Shown here: piece by piece, positions 43,139 to 53,473 of the stretch
How positions within the stretch are numbered: the stretch's first letter is position 1
Layout of the letters: each line of letters starts with the position of its first letter
Assembly: GCF_036924645.1 (NCBI RefSeq)
Contig: NZ_JAZHRX010000001.1
Location: forward strand, 1,302,001 to 1,366,000
DNA from: Bradyrhizobium sp. AZCC 2176
GTDB taxonomy: Bacteria > Pseudomonadota > Alphaproteobacteria > Rhizobiales > Xanthobacteraceae
Direction of reading: 5' to 3'
DNA: 64,000 bases
Made by a program: the position numbers and the translations under genes
The notes under the pieces: model-generated
Database searches by the model: none
What the model saw: the letters and a program-made list of their open reading frames with translations, nothing else
What the model was told of the DNA's origin: nothing

Positions 43139-44449
43139 ATGAACCGGGACAGATACGATCTTCCGCTGACGACCGCCTCGGACCGCGCCGCGGCGCATTA
43201 CCGCGACGGCGTCGACTGCATGCTGTCGGCTTGGCACGGCGCCGAGGACGCCTTCGACAAGGCGATTGCGGAAGATCCCGGCTTTGCGCTGGCGCATATC
43301 GGGCGCGCCCGGCTGCACCAGCTCAACATGGAAGGCGGCAAGGCGCGTGCCATGGCGGCGCAGGCCCGGGAGTTGGCCGCTGGCGCGACCCCGCGGGAGA
43401 AAAGTCACGTCGAGGTCATCGCCGCCGTGATCGAGAGCAAGCCGAAGCTTGCCGTCAGCGGCGCCGAAACGCATCTGGAAGCGCATCCCCGCGACGCGCA
43501 GGTGCTGTCGATGCTGCTCGGCGCGTTCGGCCTCTATGCCTTCTCGGGCCGTCCCGACCATGATGCGGCGAAACTTGCGATCTGCGAACGCCATGCGCGC
43601 CACTACGGCGAGGACTGGTGGTTCGTCAGTTATCTCGGCTGGTCACACACGGAAGCGGGAAATCTCTCCACCGGCCGGGCGCTATCCGAACGGGCAGTGA
43701 CGCTGAGATCGGCCAACGCCAACGCTGCGCATGGCCTTTCGCACGCGATGTTCGAACAGGGCGACATGGAGGCGGGCCGCAGCTTCCTGTCGCAATGGAT
43801 GCCCGCGCATGACCGCCAAAGCTTCCTGCATGGGCACCTGGCCTGGCATGTCGCGCTGACTGCGCTCGACGCCGGCGATATCGACGGCGCGCTTACGATC
43901 TACGAGCAGCACATCAAGCCGGCGGGCCGCCCCTATCCGCCGCTGAACATCTTCACCGACGGCGCCTCGCTGCTGTGGCGACTTTCGCTGGCCGGCCAAA
44001 CCGGACTGGAGCCGCATTGGCAGGATGTCGCCGCCTACGGCGAAAAGTACTTTCCGCAAGCGGGAGCGCATTTTGCCGATGTTCATTTTGCGCTGGCCAC
44101 GGCGATGATCGGCAGCGATGCGCTGGATACGCGATTGGCGCAACTCGAAGCGCGCGATGCCGACGGCAAGCTGGCGCCGGGCCGCGCCGCCATCGACCTC
44201 TGCCGCGGCATTCGGGCATTTGCGGAAGGCGACAATGGGGGCGCGATCCGTCTGCTCGAACCTGCCCTTGCCGAATTGACGCGGATCGGCGGCAGCCACG
44301 CCCAGCGCGAATTGTGGGAGGACACGCTGATCGTCGCGTACTTGCGCGCCGGCCAGGGCGACAAGGCGGCCCGGCGCATCTCGGCCCGGCTCGAACGCAG
44401 GCCTTCGGCGCGTGACGAGGCCTGGTCGCGGCAGGCGGAGCGACACTGA
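43139..44449 (+). CDS. TPR protein, TTC38 type
   Basis: A 436-residue soluble protein with helical TPR-like repeats over its whole length (for instance ALAHIGRARLHQLNMEGGKA and AHGLSHAMFEQGDMEAGRSF). The conserved AxHGLSHAMFE and HLAWHVALTALDAGD blocks are typical of the TTC38 family of unknown function. There is no signal peptide. The last part is Arg-rich. The start ATG at 43139 follows the NTF2-like gene closely, so the two are probably cotranscribed. Confidence 0.85.
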   Translation: MNRDRYDLPLTTASDRAAAHYRDGVDCMLSAWHGAEDAFDKAIAEDPGFALAHIGRARLHQLNMEGGKARAMAAQARELAAGATPREKSHVEVIAAVIESKPKLAVSGAETHLEAHPRDAQVLSMLLGAFGLYAFSGRPDHDAAKLAICERHARHYGEDWWFVSYLGWSHTEAGNLSTGRALSERAVTLRSANANAAHGLSHAMFEQGDMEAGRSFLSQWMPAHDRQSFLHGHLAWHVALTALDAGDIDGALTIYEQHIKPAGRPYPPLNIFTDGASLLWRLSLAGQTGLEPHWQDVAAYGEKYFPQAGAHFADVHFALATAMIGSDALDTRLAQLEARDADGKLAPGRAAIDLCRGIRAFAEGDNGGAIRLLEPALAELTRIGGSHAQRELWEDTLIVAYLRAGQGDKAARRISARLERRPSARDEAWSRQAERH

Positions 44450-44461
44450 AGCCGTCCGTGA

Positions 44462-45496
44462 TCAGCTACGACGCTCGACGGCAAAGACCTCGATAGCGGC
44501 CGCACGGCCTCGCAAGCGAGCCTCTCCCAGCGCTTCGACGGCGAAGGCCGGCTTGAGCTTCATGTGGCGCAACAGCTCGGCAGACACCAATAAATTCCGG
44601 CCGGCCTCCTTGCAGTGCTCCTGCAGCCGCGCCGTCACGTTCACGGTATCGCCGAAATAGGCAAGCTGGCGACGCGAGCTGCCGCACTCGCTGATCACGA
44701 CGTGACCGGCATGCAGGCCGGCGCGGAAGCTCGGCACCATGCCGAACTCCTGCCGGTAAGAGTCCGCTTTTTCCGCAATGCTGTCGGCGATCGCGAAGAA
44801 GCAGTCGATGCAGCGTCCCCCCGACATCCGCTCATCGAGCGGCCACGTCACGATGACTTCATCGCCGACATAGGCGTGAACCTCGCCGCCAAGCGCGACG
44901 ATCGCACCGTCGATGTCGAAGAAGAAACGGGTGAGCAGGCTCTGCACGCGCAATTCTCCCATCTCTTCGGCGAGCGAGGTCGAGCCTGCCAGGTCGAGGA
45001 ACATCAATACGCGGGCTTCCCGCACCGGGCTTCGGTAGCGCCCGAGCGCTATATTGAAAAGCACGCGGCTGCCGACCAGTCGTGTCAGTTCGAAGGTTGA
45101 CAGGACGAGCAGGGACGCGAAGAAGCTAAACGCAACGACAATGGGAAACTTCTCAATCAGCCACTTCGTCTCAATCCATTCCCAATACAGCGTCACCTGC
45201 AAGACCAGCGCCGCGCTCGCGACGACGATGGCCATGGTCGCGGAGCGTACTGCCAGATCCATCAGCAGCGGCCATCGGCTGATCCACTCACTTCGTCGCG
45301 ACGTGAAGTAGAGATGAACGCCCCAAGCGGCCAGCGTTACGCCCATCCCATGCAGGCTGCTCCGGAGATAGTACGGCAGCGTTGCTTCGATCGGATCGTC
45401 AATGAAATAGCGATAGGCTATTCCCCCAAACAAGCCGCCAATCGCAAAGAAAACAGTTGGCCTGATCGCGCGCCGCATGTCCGATCCATTCTTCAC
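44462..45496 (-). CDS. Membrane-bound class III adenylate/guanylate cyclase
   Basis: A 344-residue protein with four or five membrane spans in residues 10-165 and a C-terminal class III cyclase domain. The first metal site is in [16 protein letters not shown] and the second in [12 protein letters not shown]. The transition-state Asn/Arg stretch is near [20 protein letters not shown]. It makes cAMP or, less likely, cGMP. The start GTG at 45496 overlaps the glpD stop by four bases (GTGA). An ATG at 45478 is an alternative. Confidence 0.88.
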   Translation of the reverse strand: MKNGSDMRRAIRPTVFFAIGGLFGGIAYRYFIDDPIEATLPYYLRSSLHGMGVTLAAWGVHLYFTSRRSEWISRWPLLMDLAVRSATMAIVVASAALVLQVTLYWEWIETKWLIEKFPIVVAFSFFASLLVLSTFELTRLVGSRVLFNIALGRYRSPVREARVLMFLDLAGSTSLAEEMGELRVQSLLTRFFFDIDGAIVALGGEVHAYVGDEVIVTWPLDERMSGGRCIDCFFAIADSIAEKADSYRQEFGMVPSFRAGLHAGHVVISECGSSRRQLAYFGDTVNVTARLQEHCKEAGRNLLVSAELLRHMKLKPAFAVEALGEARLRGRAAAIEVFAVERRS

Positions 45497-46953
45497 ACCG
45501 ATGCCGCCATGAATACCGCCAGCGCGTCGCGATCCGCTGGCGGCATGGTGAGGCCGAGCTTGGTGCGCCGCCACAGGATGTCATCCGGAAAACGCGCCCA
45601 TTCCTTTTGCATGAGATAGCGTACTTCGGCGCCCGTCAATTCCGGCCCGAAGGCCGGGCCGAGGTCACTGCGCGCTTTGGCGTCGCCGAGGATGGCCTTG
45701 GTGTTCGAGCCATAGGCGGCGACCAGACGCCTCGCCTGGTCCTCGCCAAGAAACCGCCAGCGGTCGCGTACTTCATCGACCTCGTTGTCGAAACGGTCCC
45801 AGGCAAAATCGCCGCCGGGCAGCGGCGACTTCGCGGTCCAGCGCGCCGACATCGGATAGAACGGCGTCAGCTTCGATACCGCTCTCTCCGCGCGCAGCCG
45901 CGAGGTCGTGACGTCGCCGCCGACGATAGTGACCAGCGGCGCCTTGCCGCGACCGTGGTCGAGCGTCACTGCCCGGTCGCGCCTGCTTGCAGGCTGCAGC
46001 GCCATGTTGGCGCCGGAAAGCGTACGCACCACGTCGACCGTCTCGATCCGCTCGCGGAAATAGCGGTTCGCCGCATCGCAGAGATAGGCGACGTTGCCCG
46101 CCGCCATCGCAACGACGGCGGGATCGCCCTTGAAGGCATGGCTGACAGTGCCGATCAGGGTAAAATCGCGCTCATAGGGACTTGCGAAAATCAGCCGACC
46201 GTCGCTGTTCTGGAACACATAGACGTTGTCGCTGTCGAACAGGCGGCGGACGACGATCTGGTCCGTTTGTACGGCGGCCACCTTCGGCGGCGATGTACGC
46301 AACACCGTCTCGGCGACGGATGAGGTCCAGGCGCCGGTGGCGTTGGCCACCGCCCGTGCCGTGATCACCTGGCGAAAGCCGCGATCTTTCGTCACCAGCC
46401 GCCATTCCTTGCCGCGTTCGGCCCGGGTGCAGCGCGCGCCGGTGCGAATCACGGCGCCGCGCGCCGCGGCATCGACGGCGGTGAGAACCACCAGCCGGGA
46501 ATCGTCCACGACGCAGTCGGAATACTCAAAGGCGGTACCGAACGGCCGCTTCAGTGCGTTGCCGACGGGATGATGGGTGACATCGACGGTAGCCGAGGCC
46601 GGCAGGCCGCTGCGCGAGGCCAGCCGGTCGTACAACAGGAGCCATGAGCGCAACTGCCAGGCCGCACGTTCCTCCGAATGGGCAGGGATAGCAAAGCGCA
46701 TCGGGCGCACCAGGTGCGGCGCAATCCTGAGCCAGACGTCGCGCTCGGCCAGCGCCAAACGGACGCGAAGAAAATGCCGGCGCTCCAGATCAGCGAGATC
46801 GCCATGGATCAGCCGCGGCGAGGCCGAGGAGGCGCCCGCGCCGAGATCGCCCTGCTCCAGCAGGATCACGCGCAGGCCGCGTCCGGCGGCGTCGCGCGCG
46901 ATGCTGACGCCGTTCAACCCGCCGCCAATGATCGCGAGATCGTAGTCCGCCAT
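45493..46953 (-). CDS. glpD: Glycerol-3-phosphate dehydrogenase (FAD-linked)
   Basis: A 486-residue membrane-associated flavoenzyme oxidising glycerol 3-phosphate to dihydroxyacetone phosphate. It has the N-terminal dinucleotide fold [20 protein letters not shown] and the GlpD signature [20 protein letters not shown] (where SSASP replaces the common SSRSS). The C-terminal DAO_C domain ([20 protein letters not shown] to RRTKLGLT) is also present. The start ATG at 46953 is preferred to TTG at 46959. The class III cyclase gene is overlapped by four bases downstream. Confidence 0.93.
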   Translation of the reverse strand: MADYDLAIIGGGLNGVSIARDAAGRGLRVILLEQGDLGAGASSASPRLIHGDLADLERRHFLRVRLALAERDVWLRIAPHLVRPMRFAIPAHSEERAAWQLRSWLLLYDRLASRSGLPASATVDVTHHPVGNALKRPFGTAFEYSDCVVDDSRLVVLTAVDAAARGAVIRTGARCTRAERGKEWRLVTKDRGFRQVITARAVANATGAWTSSVAETVLRTSPPKVAAVQTDQIVVRRLFDSDNVYVFQNSDGRLIFASPYERDFTLIGTVSHAFKGDPAVVAMAAGNVAYLCDAANRYFRERIETVDVVRTLSGANMALQPASRRDRAVTLDHGRGKAPLVTIVGGDVTTSRLRAERAVSKLTPFYPMSARWTAKSPLPGGDFAWDRFDNEVDEVRDRWRFLGEDQARRLVAAYGSNTKAILGDAKARSDLGPAFGPELTGAEVRYLMQKEWARFPDDILWRRTKLGLTMPPADRDALAVFMAASV

Positions 46954-47030
46954 ACGCAAGGGCTACTGGTGAGAATCTGATCTCACTACACTAGGGCATG
47001 ATGGCCAAAAGTGGATGTCGCTCGTTGAAA

Positions 47031-49736
47031 TCAGGCGCTGGCGAGTTTGCGCGCGGTTTCGACGCCGTTTGCGGCGCTGCGGCCGACCAGCGCGTCGTAG
47101 TGCCCGATCGGCTGCGGCTTGCCGAGGAAATAGCCCTGCACCGCGTCGCAGCCCTCGTCCGCGAGGAAGCTGAGCTGTTCCTGGGTCTCGACGCCTTCGG
47201 CAACGATCGACATTTCGAGGCCGTGGCCGAGATCGATGACGGCGCGAACGATCGCTGCCGACTGCGGATTGCGCCCGAGATTCATAACGAAGGCGCGGTC
47301 GATCTTGATCTTGTCGAACGGGAACGCCTGCAGATAGCTCAGCGAGGAATAGCCGGAACCGAAATCGTCCATCGATATCCGCACGCCGAGCGACTTCAGC
47401 CGGCGGAGCAGGGCGAGACCGCGGTCGAAGTCCTCGATCAGCACGCCTTCGGTGATTTCGAGTTCGAGCCGGTCGGGCGCAAGACCCGTTTCGAGCAAGA
47501 TCGAATGCACCAGGCTGACCACGTCGCCGTGCATGAACTGCGCCGGCGACAAATTGACGGCGATCTGCATCGGCACCGGCCAGGAGGCGGCCTCCCGGCA
47601 GGCTTCGCGCAGGATCCAGACGCCCATTTCGACGATCAGGCCGCTTTCTTCCGCCAGCGGAATGAAATCGCCGGGTGACACGAAGCCGCGCACCGGATGG
47701 ATCCAGCGCGCCAGGGCTTCGAAGCCGATAACCTTGCTGGTCGCGACCGACGGGCCTGACGCGGCCTGCGGCTGATAGTACAATGACAATTCGCCGTTCC
47801 TGATCGCCATCGAGAGGTCCTGGTGCAGCACGCGGCGGTCGCGGATCTGCTGATCCATCTCCGGCTCGAAGATGCTGATCGAGCCGCGCGACTTCTGCTT
47901 GGCGCGGAACAGCGCCGCGCCGGAATTGGCGAGCAGCGAGGCCGCGTCGGAACCATTGTGCGGAAATACCGAGATGCCGGTGGTGACGCCGGTGCGCACC
48001 GACTTGCCGTCGATCACGAATTCGTCCGACAGCGTTTGCGCGAGTTTTTCGGCGAGTGCCTTGCCCGCCTCGGGTTGCTTGCCGTCGATGATCAGGCCGA
48101 ACTCGTCGCCCGACAGCCGCGCCACCACGCCGCCACGCGCGCAGGACTGGATGCGGCCCGCAACCTCGATCAGGAGTTTGTCGCCCATCGCATGACCGAA
48201 CACGTCGTTGATTTCCTTCAAGCCGTCGAGGTCGACGCACAGCACCGCGAATTCCTCGTCGGTGCCGGCGCAGGCCTCGATCATCTGCGCCAGCGCCTGC
48301 AGGAAGGCGGCGCGGTTCGGCAGATCGGTCAGGCCGTCATGATAGGCCATGTGCGCCATCCGCGATTCGGTCTGGCGGCGGTCGGTGACGTCCTCGTGGG
48401 TCTTGATCAGATATTGCGGCTCGCCGGCCTCGTCGAGCACGGTCATGCGGCGGGTCAGGAACAGCCGCAGCCCGTCCTTGGTCGAGATCGGGTGCTCTTC
48501 GGTGAGCAGGCCGCGCTTCTTGATCGCGGCCTCGTCGCGCGCGATGATCAGCTTGGCTTCGCGCGGATTGAAGATGTCGGCGGCGGTCAGGCCGGTGGCA
48601 TCCTCGCGGCGGCGGTTGAGAATGGTCTCGGCACTGCGGTTGGCAAGCAGATAGCGCCCGTCGCTGACGCGCTCCACGACCAGCGACACCGGGATGTTGT
48701 CGACCACCAGTTCGAGGAACTTCTTGGTGTTCTCGAGCTCGCGTGACAGCGAGCGTCGGTCGGTGACGTCGTCGAACAGCGTGATCAGGAATTCCGGCTT
48801 GTTGTTCTCGTTGCGCGCCACCACGCGGTTGGAGGAGAGAACGCGCTTGTCGTCGCCCCGTTCGACGACGTATTCGCCGCGGTGATAGCCTTCCGGCGCG
48901 CTCAGCGCCGCCTGGTCCGCCATCTCGATACTCTTCGCGGTTTCGGGCCGGAAGATTTCATCGGCGCGCTTGCCGATGATGTGATCGCGGGAGAAGCGCG
49001 AGAATCGTTCGAACGCGCGGTTGGCGAAGATGTAGCGGCCGTCCTCGATGTTCTTGGCGGCGACGCAGACCGGAACGTTGTCGAGCACCGATTCCAGAAA
49101 TTTGGTGGTCGATGCCAATTTACGCGAGAGCTGGCGCTGCTCCGTGCAATCCTCATGCGTTCCGATCGTCCCGCCATTGGGCAGGCGGAAGATCTTCGAA
49201 AGCACCGATCGCCCGCCCGGCAGTTCGGTGATGACGCCTTCCGGGCGGCGGGCAAGCTTGCTGAATTCCCCGACGGTGAGATCGAGCAGGCCCCGTGTCC
49301 GGCGCAGTTCGAGCAGTTCGCGGCCGGTCATGGAGTTCGAGATCTCGGCACGGCTGAGCCCGTACATTTCGAGAAAGCGGTCGTTGAAGAAGACCACGCG
49401 GTTTTGCGCGTTGGTGATCATCACGCCCTGGTTGAGCGTGTTGAGCGCCGAGCTGATGAAGGCGCTGCGCCGCAATTGCGCGCTCTTGGCGCCGCGCAAC
49501 GCTGCCAATATCCAGACCCCGATCGCAACCAGGAATGAAACGGCGGCGATCCCCCCGAGCAGGAGCTCCCACACCAGATTGGGATCGAATTCGCCGATAT
49601 AGCTTGCCGGAGCAAAGCCACCGGAAGGCGCGGCCGCCCACGCAACTCCGCACGGCGCAACCATGGCGAGCAGACAGACGAGGGCCTGCGCCGGAATCGA
49701 AGTCTTCCGTCCTGCCTGCCGGTTCCTGTCAGCCAT
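47031..49736 (-). CDS. PAS-GGDEF-EAL protein, membrane-anchored
   Basis: A 901-residue cyclic-di-GMP protein. An N-terminal signal-like helix and a second span (LLLGGIAAVSFLVAIGVWIL) are followed by three or four PAS domains (about 95-430), a GGDEF domain and an EAL domain. The GGDEF motif is degenerate (LSGDEF) and the inhibitory RxxD site is absent. The EAL domain keeps Glu673 (FEALARW), Asn728, Glu760, Asp790-Asp791 (MDDFGSGYSS) and Lys811, so it is probably an active phosphodiesterase. The product may switch direction according to PAS input. Confidence 0.93.
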   Translation of the reverse strand: MADRNRQAGRKTSIPAQALVCLLAMVAPCGVAWAAAPSGGFAPASYIGEFDPNLVWELLLGGIAAVSFLVAIGVWILAALRGAKSAQLRRSAFISSALNTLNQGVMITNAQNRVVFFNDRFLEMYGLSRAEISNSMTGRELLELRRTRGLLDLTVGEFSKLARRPEGVITELPGGRSVLSKIFRLPNGGTIGTHEDCTEQRQLSRKLASTTKFLESVLDNVPVCVAAKNIEDGRYIFANRAFERFSRFSRDHIIGKRADEIFRPETAKSIEMADQAALSAPEGYHRGEYVVERGDDKRVLSSNRVVARNENNKPEFLITLFDDVTDRRSLSRELENTKKFLELVVDNIPVSLVVERVSDGRYLLANRSAETILNRRREDATGLTAADIFNPREAKLIIARDEAAIKKRGLLTEEHPISTKDGLRLFLTRRMTVLDEAGEPQYLIKTHEDVTDRRQTESRMAHMAYHDGLTDLPNRAAFLQALAQMIEACAGTDEEFAVLCVDLDGLKEINDVFGHAMGDKLLIEVAGRIQSCARGGVVARLSGDEFGLIIDGKQPEAGKALAEKLAQTLSDEFVIDGKSVRTGVTTGISVFPHNGSDAASLLANSGAALFRAKQKSRGSISIFEPEMDQQIRDRRVLHQDLSMAIRNGELSLYYQPQAASGPSVATSKVIGFEALARWIHPVRGFVSPGDFIPLAEESGLIVEMGVWILREACREAASWPVPMQIAVNLSPAQFMHGDVVSLVHSILLETGLAPDRLELEITEGVLIEDFDRGLALLRRLKSLGVRISMDDFGSGYSSLSYLQAFPFDKIKIDRAFVMNLGRNPQSAAIVRAVIDLGHGLEMSIVAEGVETQEQLSFLADEGCDAVQGYFLGKPQPIGHYDALVGRSAANGVETARKLASA

Positions 49737-49994
49737 TACCCACCCGAGGTTTGCGGGCGGAGTGTCTGGCTTGACGGGTTTGGATCGGGTAAACGACTAC
49801 CCGTACAATTCTAAAATGTGACCCAAATTACGGCAATTGCCCTGACATGATTAATGCTTCACTAATGGGACCGCGTTCGCGGCGTATTTCGAGGCAAACC
49901 AACGGGTTGCTCGATTGCTCCACTGAGCGGAACGGTTATGACGAAGCGCGGAACGCGCCGATTCTCACGCCAGATTCCCGGGCCTGAAGCTAAC

Positions 49995-51098
49995 ATGGAC
50001 AAGGTCGATTGCGTCGTCATCGGAGCAGGGGTGATCGGGCTCGCGATCGCACGACGCCTGGCCCAGGCCGGCCGCGAAGTGATCGTGCTCGAGGCCGCCG
50101 AGGGCATTGGCACCATCACCTCCTCCCGCAACAGCGAGGTGGTCCACGCCGGTATCTATTACCGCGCCGGCAGCCTGATGGCGCGGATGTGCGTCAGCGG
50201 CAAGCGCGCGCTTTACCAGTATTGCCGCGACCACGGCATTCCCCATCGCAATTGCGGCAAGCTGATCGTGGCGACGACGCCAAGCGAAACCGAAAAGCTG
50301 CAGTCGATCCGGGCACATGCCGAAGCCAATGGCGTCGACGATATGCAGGTGCTGACCGGCGAGGCGGCGCGCGCGCTGGAGCCGGCGCTTAGCTGCGATG
50401 CGGCCCTGCTCTCGCCGTCCACCGGCATCATTGACAGCCACGCCTACATGCTGGCGCTGCGGGGCGATGCGGAGGAAGCGGGCGCGGCCTATGCATTCCA
50501 TACGCCGCTGTTGCGCGCGCGGGCCGGTGCCGGCCGGATCGAAATCGAAGCGGGCGGCGATGCGCCGATGACGCTTGCATGCGACCTGCTCGTCAACGCA
50601 GCGGGCTTAAGCGCACCCGCCGTGGCGCGCAGCATCGAAGGCATGCCGGTCGGGATGATCCCCTGCGCCTATCTGGCCAAGGGCAATTATTTCAGTTGCA
50701 GCGCGCGGGCGCCGTTTTCACGCCTGATCTATCCCGTGCCGGAGCCCGGCGGCTTGGGCGTGCACCTGACGCTCGACATGGCGGGACAGGCGCGTTTCGG
50801 CCCCGACGTCGAATGGGTCGAGAGCATCGACTATGCGGTGGATCCGGCCCGTGCCGAGCGATTCTACCCTGCGATCCGGCGCTACTGGCCGACGCTGCCG
50901 GACGGCGCGCTGATGCCAAGCTATTCGGGAATCCGGCCGAAGATCGTGCCGCCGGCCGTCGCCACGCAGGATTTTCTGATCCAGGGCCCTGCCGATCACG
51001 GCGTCGCCGGACTGATCAATCTGTTCGGTATCGAATCGCCGGGACTGACGTCGTCGCTCGCGATCGCCGATCACGTCGGCGCGCTGGCTGAGCTGTGA
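49995..51098 (+). CDS. FAD-dependent oxidoreductase, LhgO type
   Basis: A 367-residue DAO-family flavoenzyme with the dinucleotide fold [19 protein letters not shown]. The [15 protein letters not shown] block is diagnostic of L-2-hydroxyglutarate dehydrogenase/oxidase and its relatives. The end ([32 protein letters not shown]) also fits. It would oxidise L-2-hydroxyglutarate or another 2-hydroxy acid at the membrane. The frame opens at 49938, but the family starts at the VDCVVIGAG strand, so 49995 is used. Confidence 0.88.
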   Translation: MDKVDCVVIGAGVIGLAIARRLAQAGREVIVLEAAEGIGTITSSRNSEVVHAGIYYRAGSLMARMCVSGKRALYQYCRDHGIPHRNCGKLIVATTPSETEKLQSIRAHAEANGVDDMQVLTGEAARALEPALSCDAALLSPSTGIIDSHAYMLALRGDAEEAGAAYAFHTPLLRARAGAGRIEIEAGGDAPMTLACDLLVNAAGLSAPAVARSIEGMPVGMIPCAYLAKGNYFSCSARAPFSRLIYPVPEPGGLGVHLTLDMAGQARFGPDVEWVESIDYAVDPARAERFYPAIRRYWPTLPDGALMPSYSGIRPKIVPPAVATQDFLIQGPADHGVAGLINLFGIESPGLTSSLAIADHVGALAEL

Positions 51099-51226
51099 CA
51101 AAACCGCAGAGCTGCGCCAAAAAGACTGGACCGCCAAAAAGCTTGCCACAGTGGCCGCGCGCGGGCGGATGAGCGCAACGGCGCCCATCCGGCCGTGTGG
51201 GGATTTTCGATACTTTGCTGGACTGG

Positions 51227-51412
51227 TTAGTGGAGAGTTTCGCTGGCGGTTTGCTTCAACCGCTCGATCTCATCCTTGACCATCAACTTGCGGCGCTTCA
51301 ACTCGACAATTTGCAGGTCGTCTGTGGAAAGGTGCACGAGCGCTTCGTGCAATTCGTTCTCGAGGATCTTGTGTTTACGTTCAAGTTCAACAAGATGCGC
51401 CTGTAGTGCCAT
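51227..51412 (-). CDS. YdcH family small protein (DUF465)
   Basis: A 61-residue helical hairpin with the DUF465 pattern: HLVELERKHKILENELHEAL, then IVELKRRKLMVKDEIERLKQ. Such proteins are widespread, small and cytoplasmic, with no defined role. A further related gene lies 237 bases away on the opposite strand. Confidence 0.85.
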   Translation of the reverse strand: MALQAHLVELERKHKILENELHEALVHLSTDDLQIVELKRRKLMVKDEIERLKQTASETLH

Positions 51413-51649
51413 ACGAAATCTCCTCGGTGGGTGAACCTCAGATTCGATCCGGACGCGGGAGTGTACACCAGCCGCTGAATCTGTCGACGACTATCAAGAA
51501 TCGCGCCTCTCATATTTTCGGATTTATCTGTAACCAATCGTGAGTATGGAACCCGGTAGCTTGCGAACAAGCCTCGCAAGGACGATATTCACCGCTAGCT
51601 TCTCGAAGAATCGTTCGCAACCTCATCACGCTTTCAGCTAACGTACACC

Positions 51650-51856
51650 ATGACCGACGATGATGAGCGCGAGCTTGAAAACGAGCTCGCCAGGCTGCAG
51701 CAGGAGCATCGCGATCTCGATGCGGCGATCGACGCGCTGCACCAGTCGCCCGCGCCGGACTTGCTGCGGCTGCAACGGCTGAAGAAACGCAAACTGCAAT
51801 TGCGCGACCGCATCGCCTTCATCGAAGACCAGATCACGCCGGATATCATCGCCTGA
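51650..51856 (+). CDS. YdcH-like small protein (DUF465)
   Basis: A 68-residue helical hairpin: ERELENELARLQQEHRDLDA, then LRLQRLKKRKLQLRDRIAFI. The same RLKKRKLxLRDxI signature occurs as in the neighbouring YdcH protein. The 237-bp gap between the two divergent genes has no other gene. The function is unknown. Confidence 0.78.
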   Translation: MTDDDERELENELARLQQEHRDLDAAIDALHQSPAPDLLRLQRLKKRKLQLRDRIAFIEDQITPDIIA

Positions 51857-52072
51857 TCGTTGCGCCTGCCGCGTTCGGCCGTTTCGGTTCGCCAAAACCG
51901 TCCGCCTTCCGGCCGCTCCTTTTCCCCGACATCCACACGCCTGACGACGCGAAGATCTCGCCGGGCGGGCCCCACCGGCAAAAAACCGGTTTCCGGTCGG
52001 CGGATGTGGGCTTGACTCCACGAGAACAAAGAGAGAACATATCTTCCTGCCGCCAGCCTCTGGAGTCCCGCC

Positions 52073-52300
52073 ATGTCCGTTGCATCCATGCCCGTCACAT
52101 CGCCCCTGTCCGACAACAGCCGCTACGAGCAGGCCTGCGATCAGGCCATCGCGATGTGCGACGGCAATCTGCGCTCGACCATCAAGGCGCTGATCATGGC
52201 GAACGAGTATCTGGAAACCGAACTGGAGGAATTGCGGGCGGCCATCGCGGCCGGCTGTGTGCCGGCGAGAACCTCCCATGCGGAGAGCGACGCCGCCTGA
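52073..52300 (+). CDS. Small hypothetical protein, 75 residues
   Basis: The product has a helical core (YEQACDQAIAMCDGNLRSTI, then ALIMANEYLETELEELRAAI) with two Cys and a Ser-rich start. The pattern looks natural and is found as a short conserved protein in Bradyrhizobium, as far as I recall, but no function is known. GGAG about 10 bases upstream of the ATG at 52073 serves as ribosome site. The next small gene follows 23 bases later. Confidence 0.68.
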   Translation: MSVASMPVTSPLSDNSRYEQACDQAIAMCDGNLRSTIKALIMANEYLETELEELRAAIAAGCVPARTSHAESDAA

Positions 52301-52323
52301 TCAATCAGACCCGGAGCGAACCA

Positions 52324-52575
52324 ATGGCCGATGTCACCTACTACGTCGCAATGCCATTCCTGCAGGACGATAGCGGCACGCCGGTGGCGGGAACTGCGGA
52401 AGAATGCCAGAGCCCGACGACCGCGTTGCGGCGCGCCGAGACGATGTCGCGAATGGCCGGCAGCATCGGTGCCGTTGCCTTCAGCCGCAGCGGCGATCCC
52501 ATGATGGGCGAATTCGGCGATGCGAAATTGCTGCGCAAATTCGGCAATGTGCCGGACGATCTCAGCGGGCTTTAA
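52324..52575 (+). CDS. Small hypothetical protein, 83 residues
   Basis: A compact alpha+beta protein (ADVTYYVAMPFLQDDSGTP, then AETMSRMAGSIGAVAFSRSG). GGAG 7 bases before the ATG at 52324 fixes the start; the frame extends upstream as a shadow. It lies close behind the 75-residue gene, so the two form a small operon. No function is recognised. Confidence 0.72.
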   Translation: MADVTYYVAMPFLQDDSGTPVAGTAEECQSPTTALRRAETMSRMAGSIGAVAFSRSGDPMMGEFGDAKLLRKFGNVPDDLSGL

Positions 52576-52638
52576 GAATCGTCGGGATTCGTAGGCGAGC
52601 AAAACGCTAGTGTGCCTACCATCCAGATCTCCGGCTCC

Positions 52639-53322
52639 TCACGGCGCCTCATGCCGTCGCAGCGCCTTACGCACATACATGGCGCTATCGGCCGCTTCCA
52701 GCGCGCGGCCCGCTTCAGAGTGGGTATCGAGAACGAAGACGCCTGCCGAGGCGCCCGCGGTAATGGTGCGACCATCGAACACGAAGGTGAGCCGATCGAT
52801 CGCTTCCTCCAGCGCGGCCGCCTTGGCCTTGGCGTCGGTCTCGCTGAGATTCCACAACAGCAGCGCGAACTCGTCGCCGCCGAGCCGGCCGACCACGTCG
52901 GAAGCGCGCACCTGCGCCAGCAGCGTCGTGACGACGGCCTTGAGCACCTGGTCGCCCGCGGCATGTCCGAAGGCGTCGTTGATCGGCTTCAGGCGATCGA
53001 CGTCGAGCACGACCAGGGCGCCGCCGGCGCGATAGCGTTTGATGTAGGCAATCGCGCGATTGAGCTCGCGTTCGAAGCCGCGGCGGTTCGGAATGCCCAG
53101 CAGGAAGTCGGTATCGGCGGAGGCCTGAAGTTCCTCGATCTGCGCCTGCGTCCGGGCCAGTTGCGCCTTGAGCCGGCGAATCGTCGCCTTGGTGCCGTTG
53201 GACACCGCCGGCGGCCGGGATCCCGGTGCGGACGACCGCCGCGGGGCGACTTTTTGCCCGGAAGCCGCGCTTTTAGGGCGTTTTCCGGCCTTGGAGGCGG
53301 TCGCCCTGGTTTTCTTCTTCAT
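52639..53322 (-). CDS. Diguanylate cyclase (GGDEF)
   Basis: A 227-residue cytoplasmic protein with a basic, Lys/Ala/Ser-rich N-terminus (1-45), a short coiled coil (48-68) and one GGDEF domain. The catalytic motif is intact (GGDEF at 148-152). The product-inhibition site RxxD is present at 139-142 (RASD), five residues upstream. It should make cyclic di-GMP and be feedback-inhibited. No sensory domain is present; the basic tail may bind DNA, membrane or a partner. Confidence 0.93.
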   Translation of the reverse strand: MKKKTRATASKAGKRPKSAASGQKVAPRRSSAPGSRPPAVSNGTKATIRRLKAQLARTQAQIEELQASADTDFLLGIPNRRGFERELNRAIAYIKRYRAGGALVVLDVDRLKPINDAFGHAAGDQVLKAVVTTLLAQVRASDVVGRLGGDEFALLLWNLSETDAKAKAAALEEAIDRLTFVFDGRTITAGASAGVFVLDTHSEAGRALEAADSAMYVRKALRRHEAP

Positions 53323-53473
53323 GGCCTTCCCTGTGCAGGCTTGCTTATGAAGGCTTGCCGGGATTCACCAAGACAGGATAGTCCATTCCTGATCCCTTGC
53401 CACGCCTTGGATGAGTCCCGGGCCGACCCTATAATCGGCCTATGCTTCTGGATTCCCGAACAGAATTGACGAG

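Noticed and set aside
47031..48240. 425-codon Arg-rich minus-strand frame over the EAL domain
   Set aside because: It is another frame of the PAS-GGDEF-EAL gene and lacks any motif.
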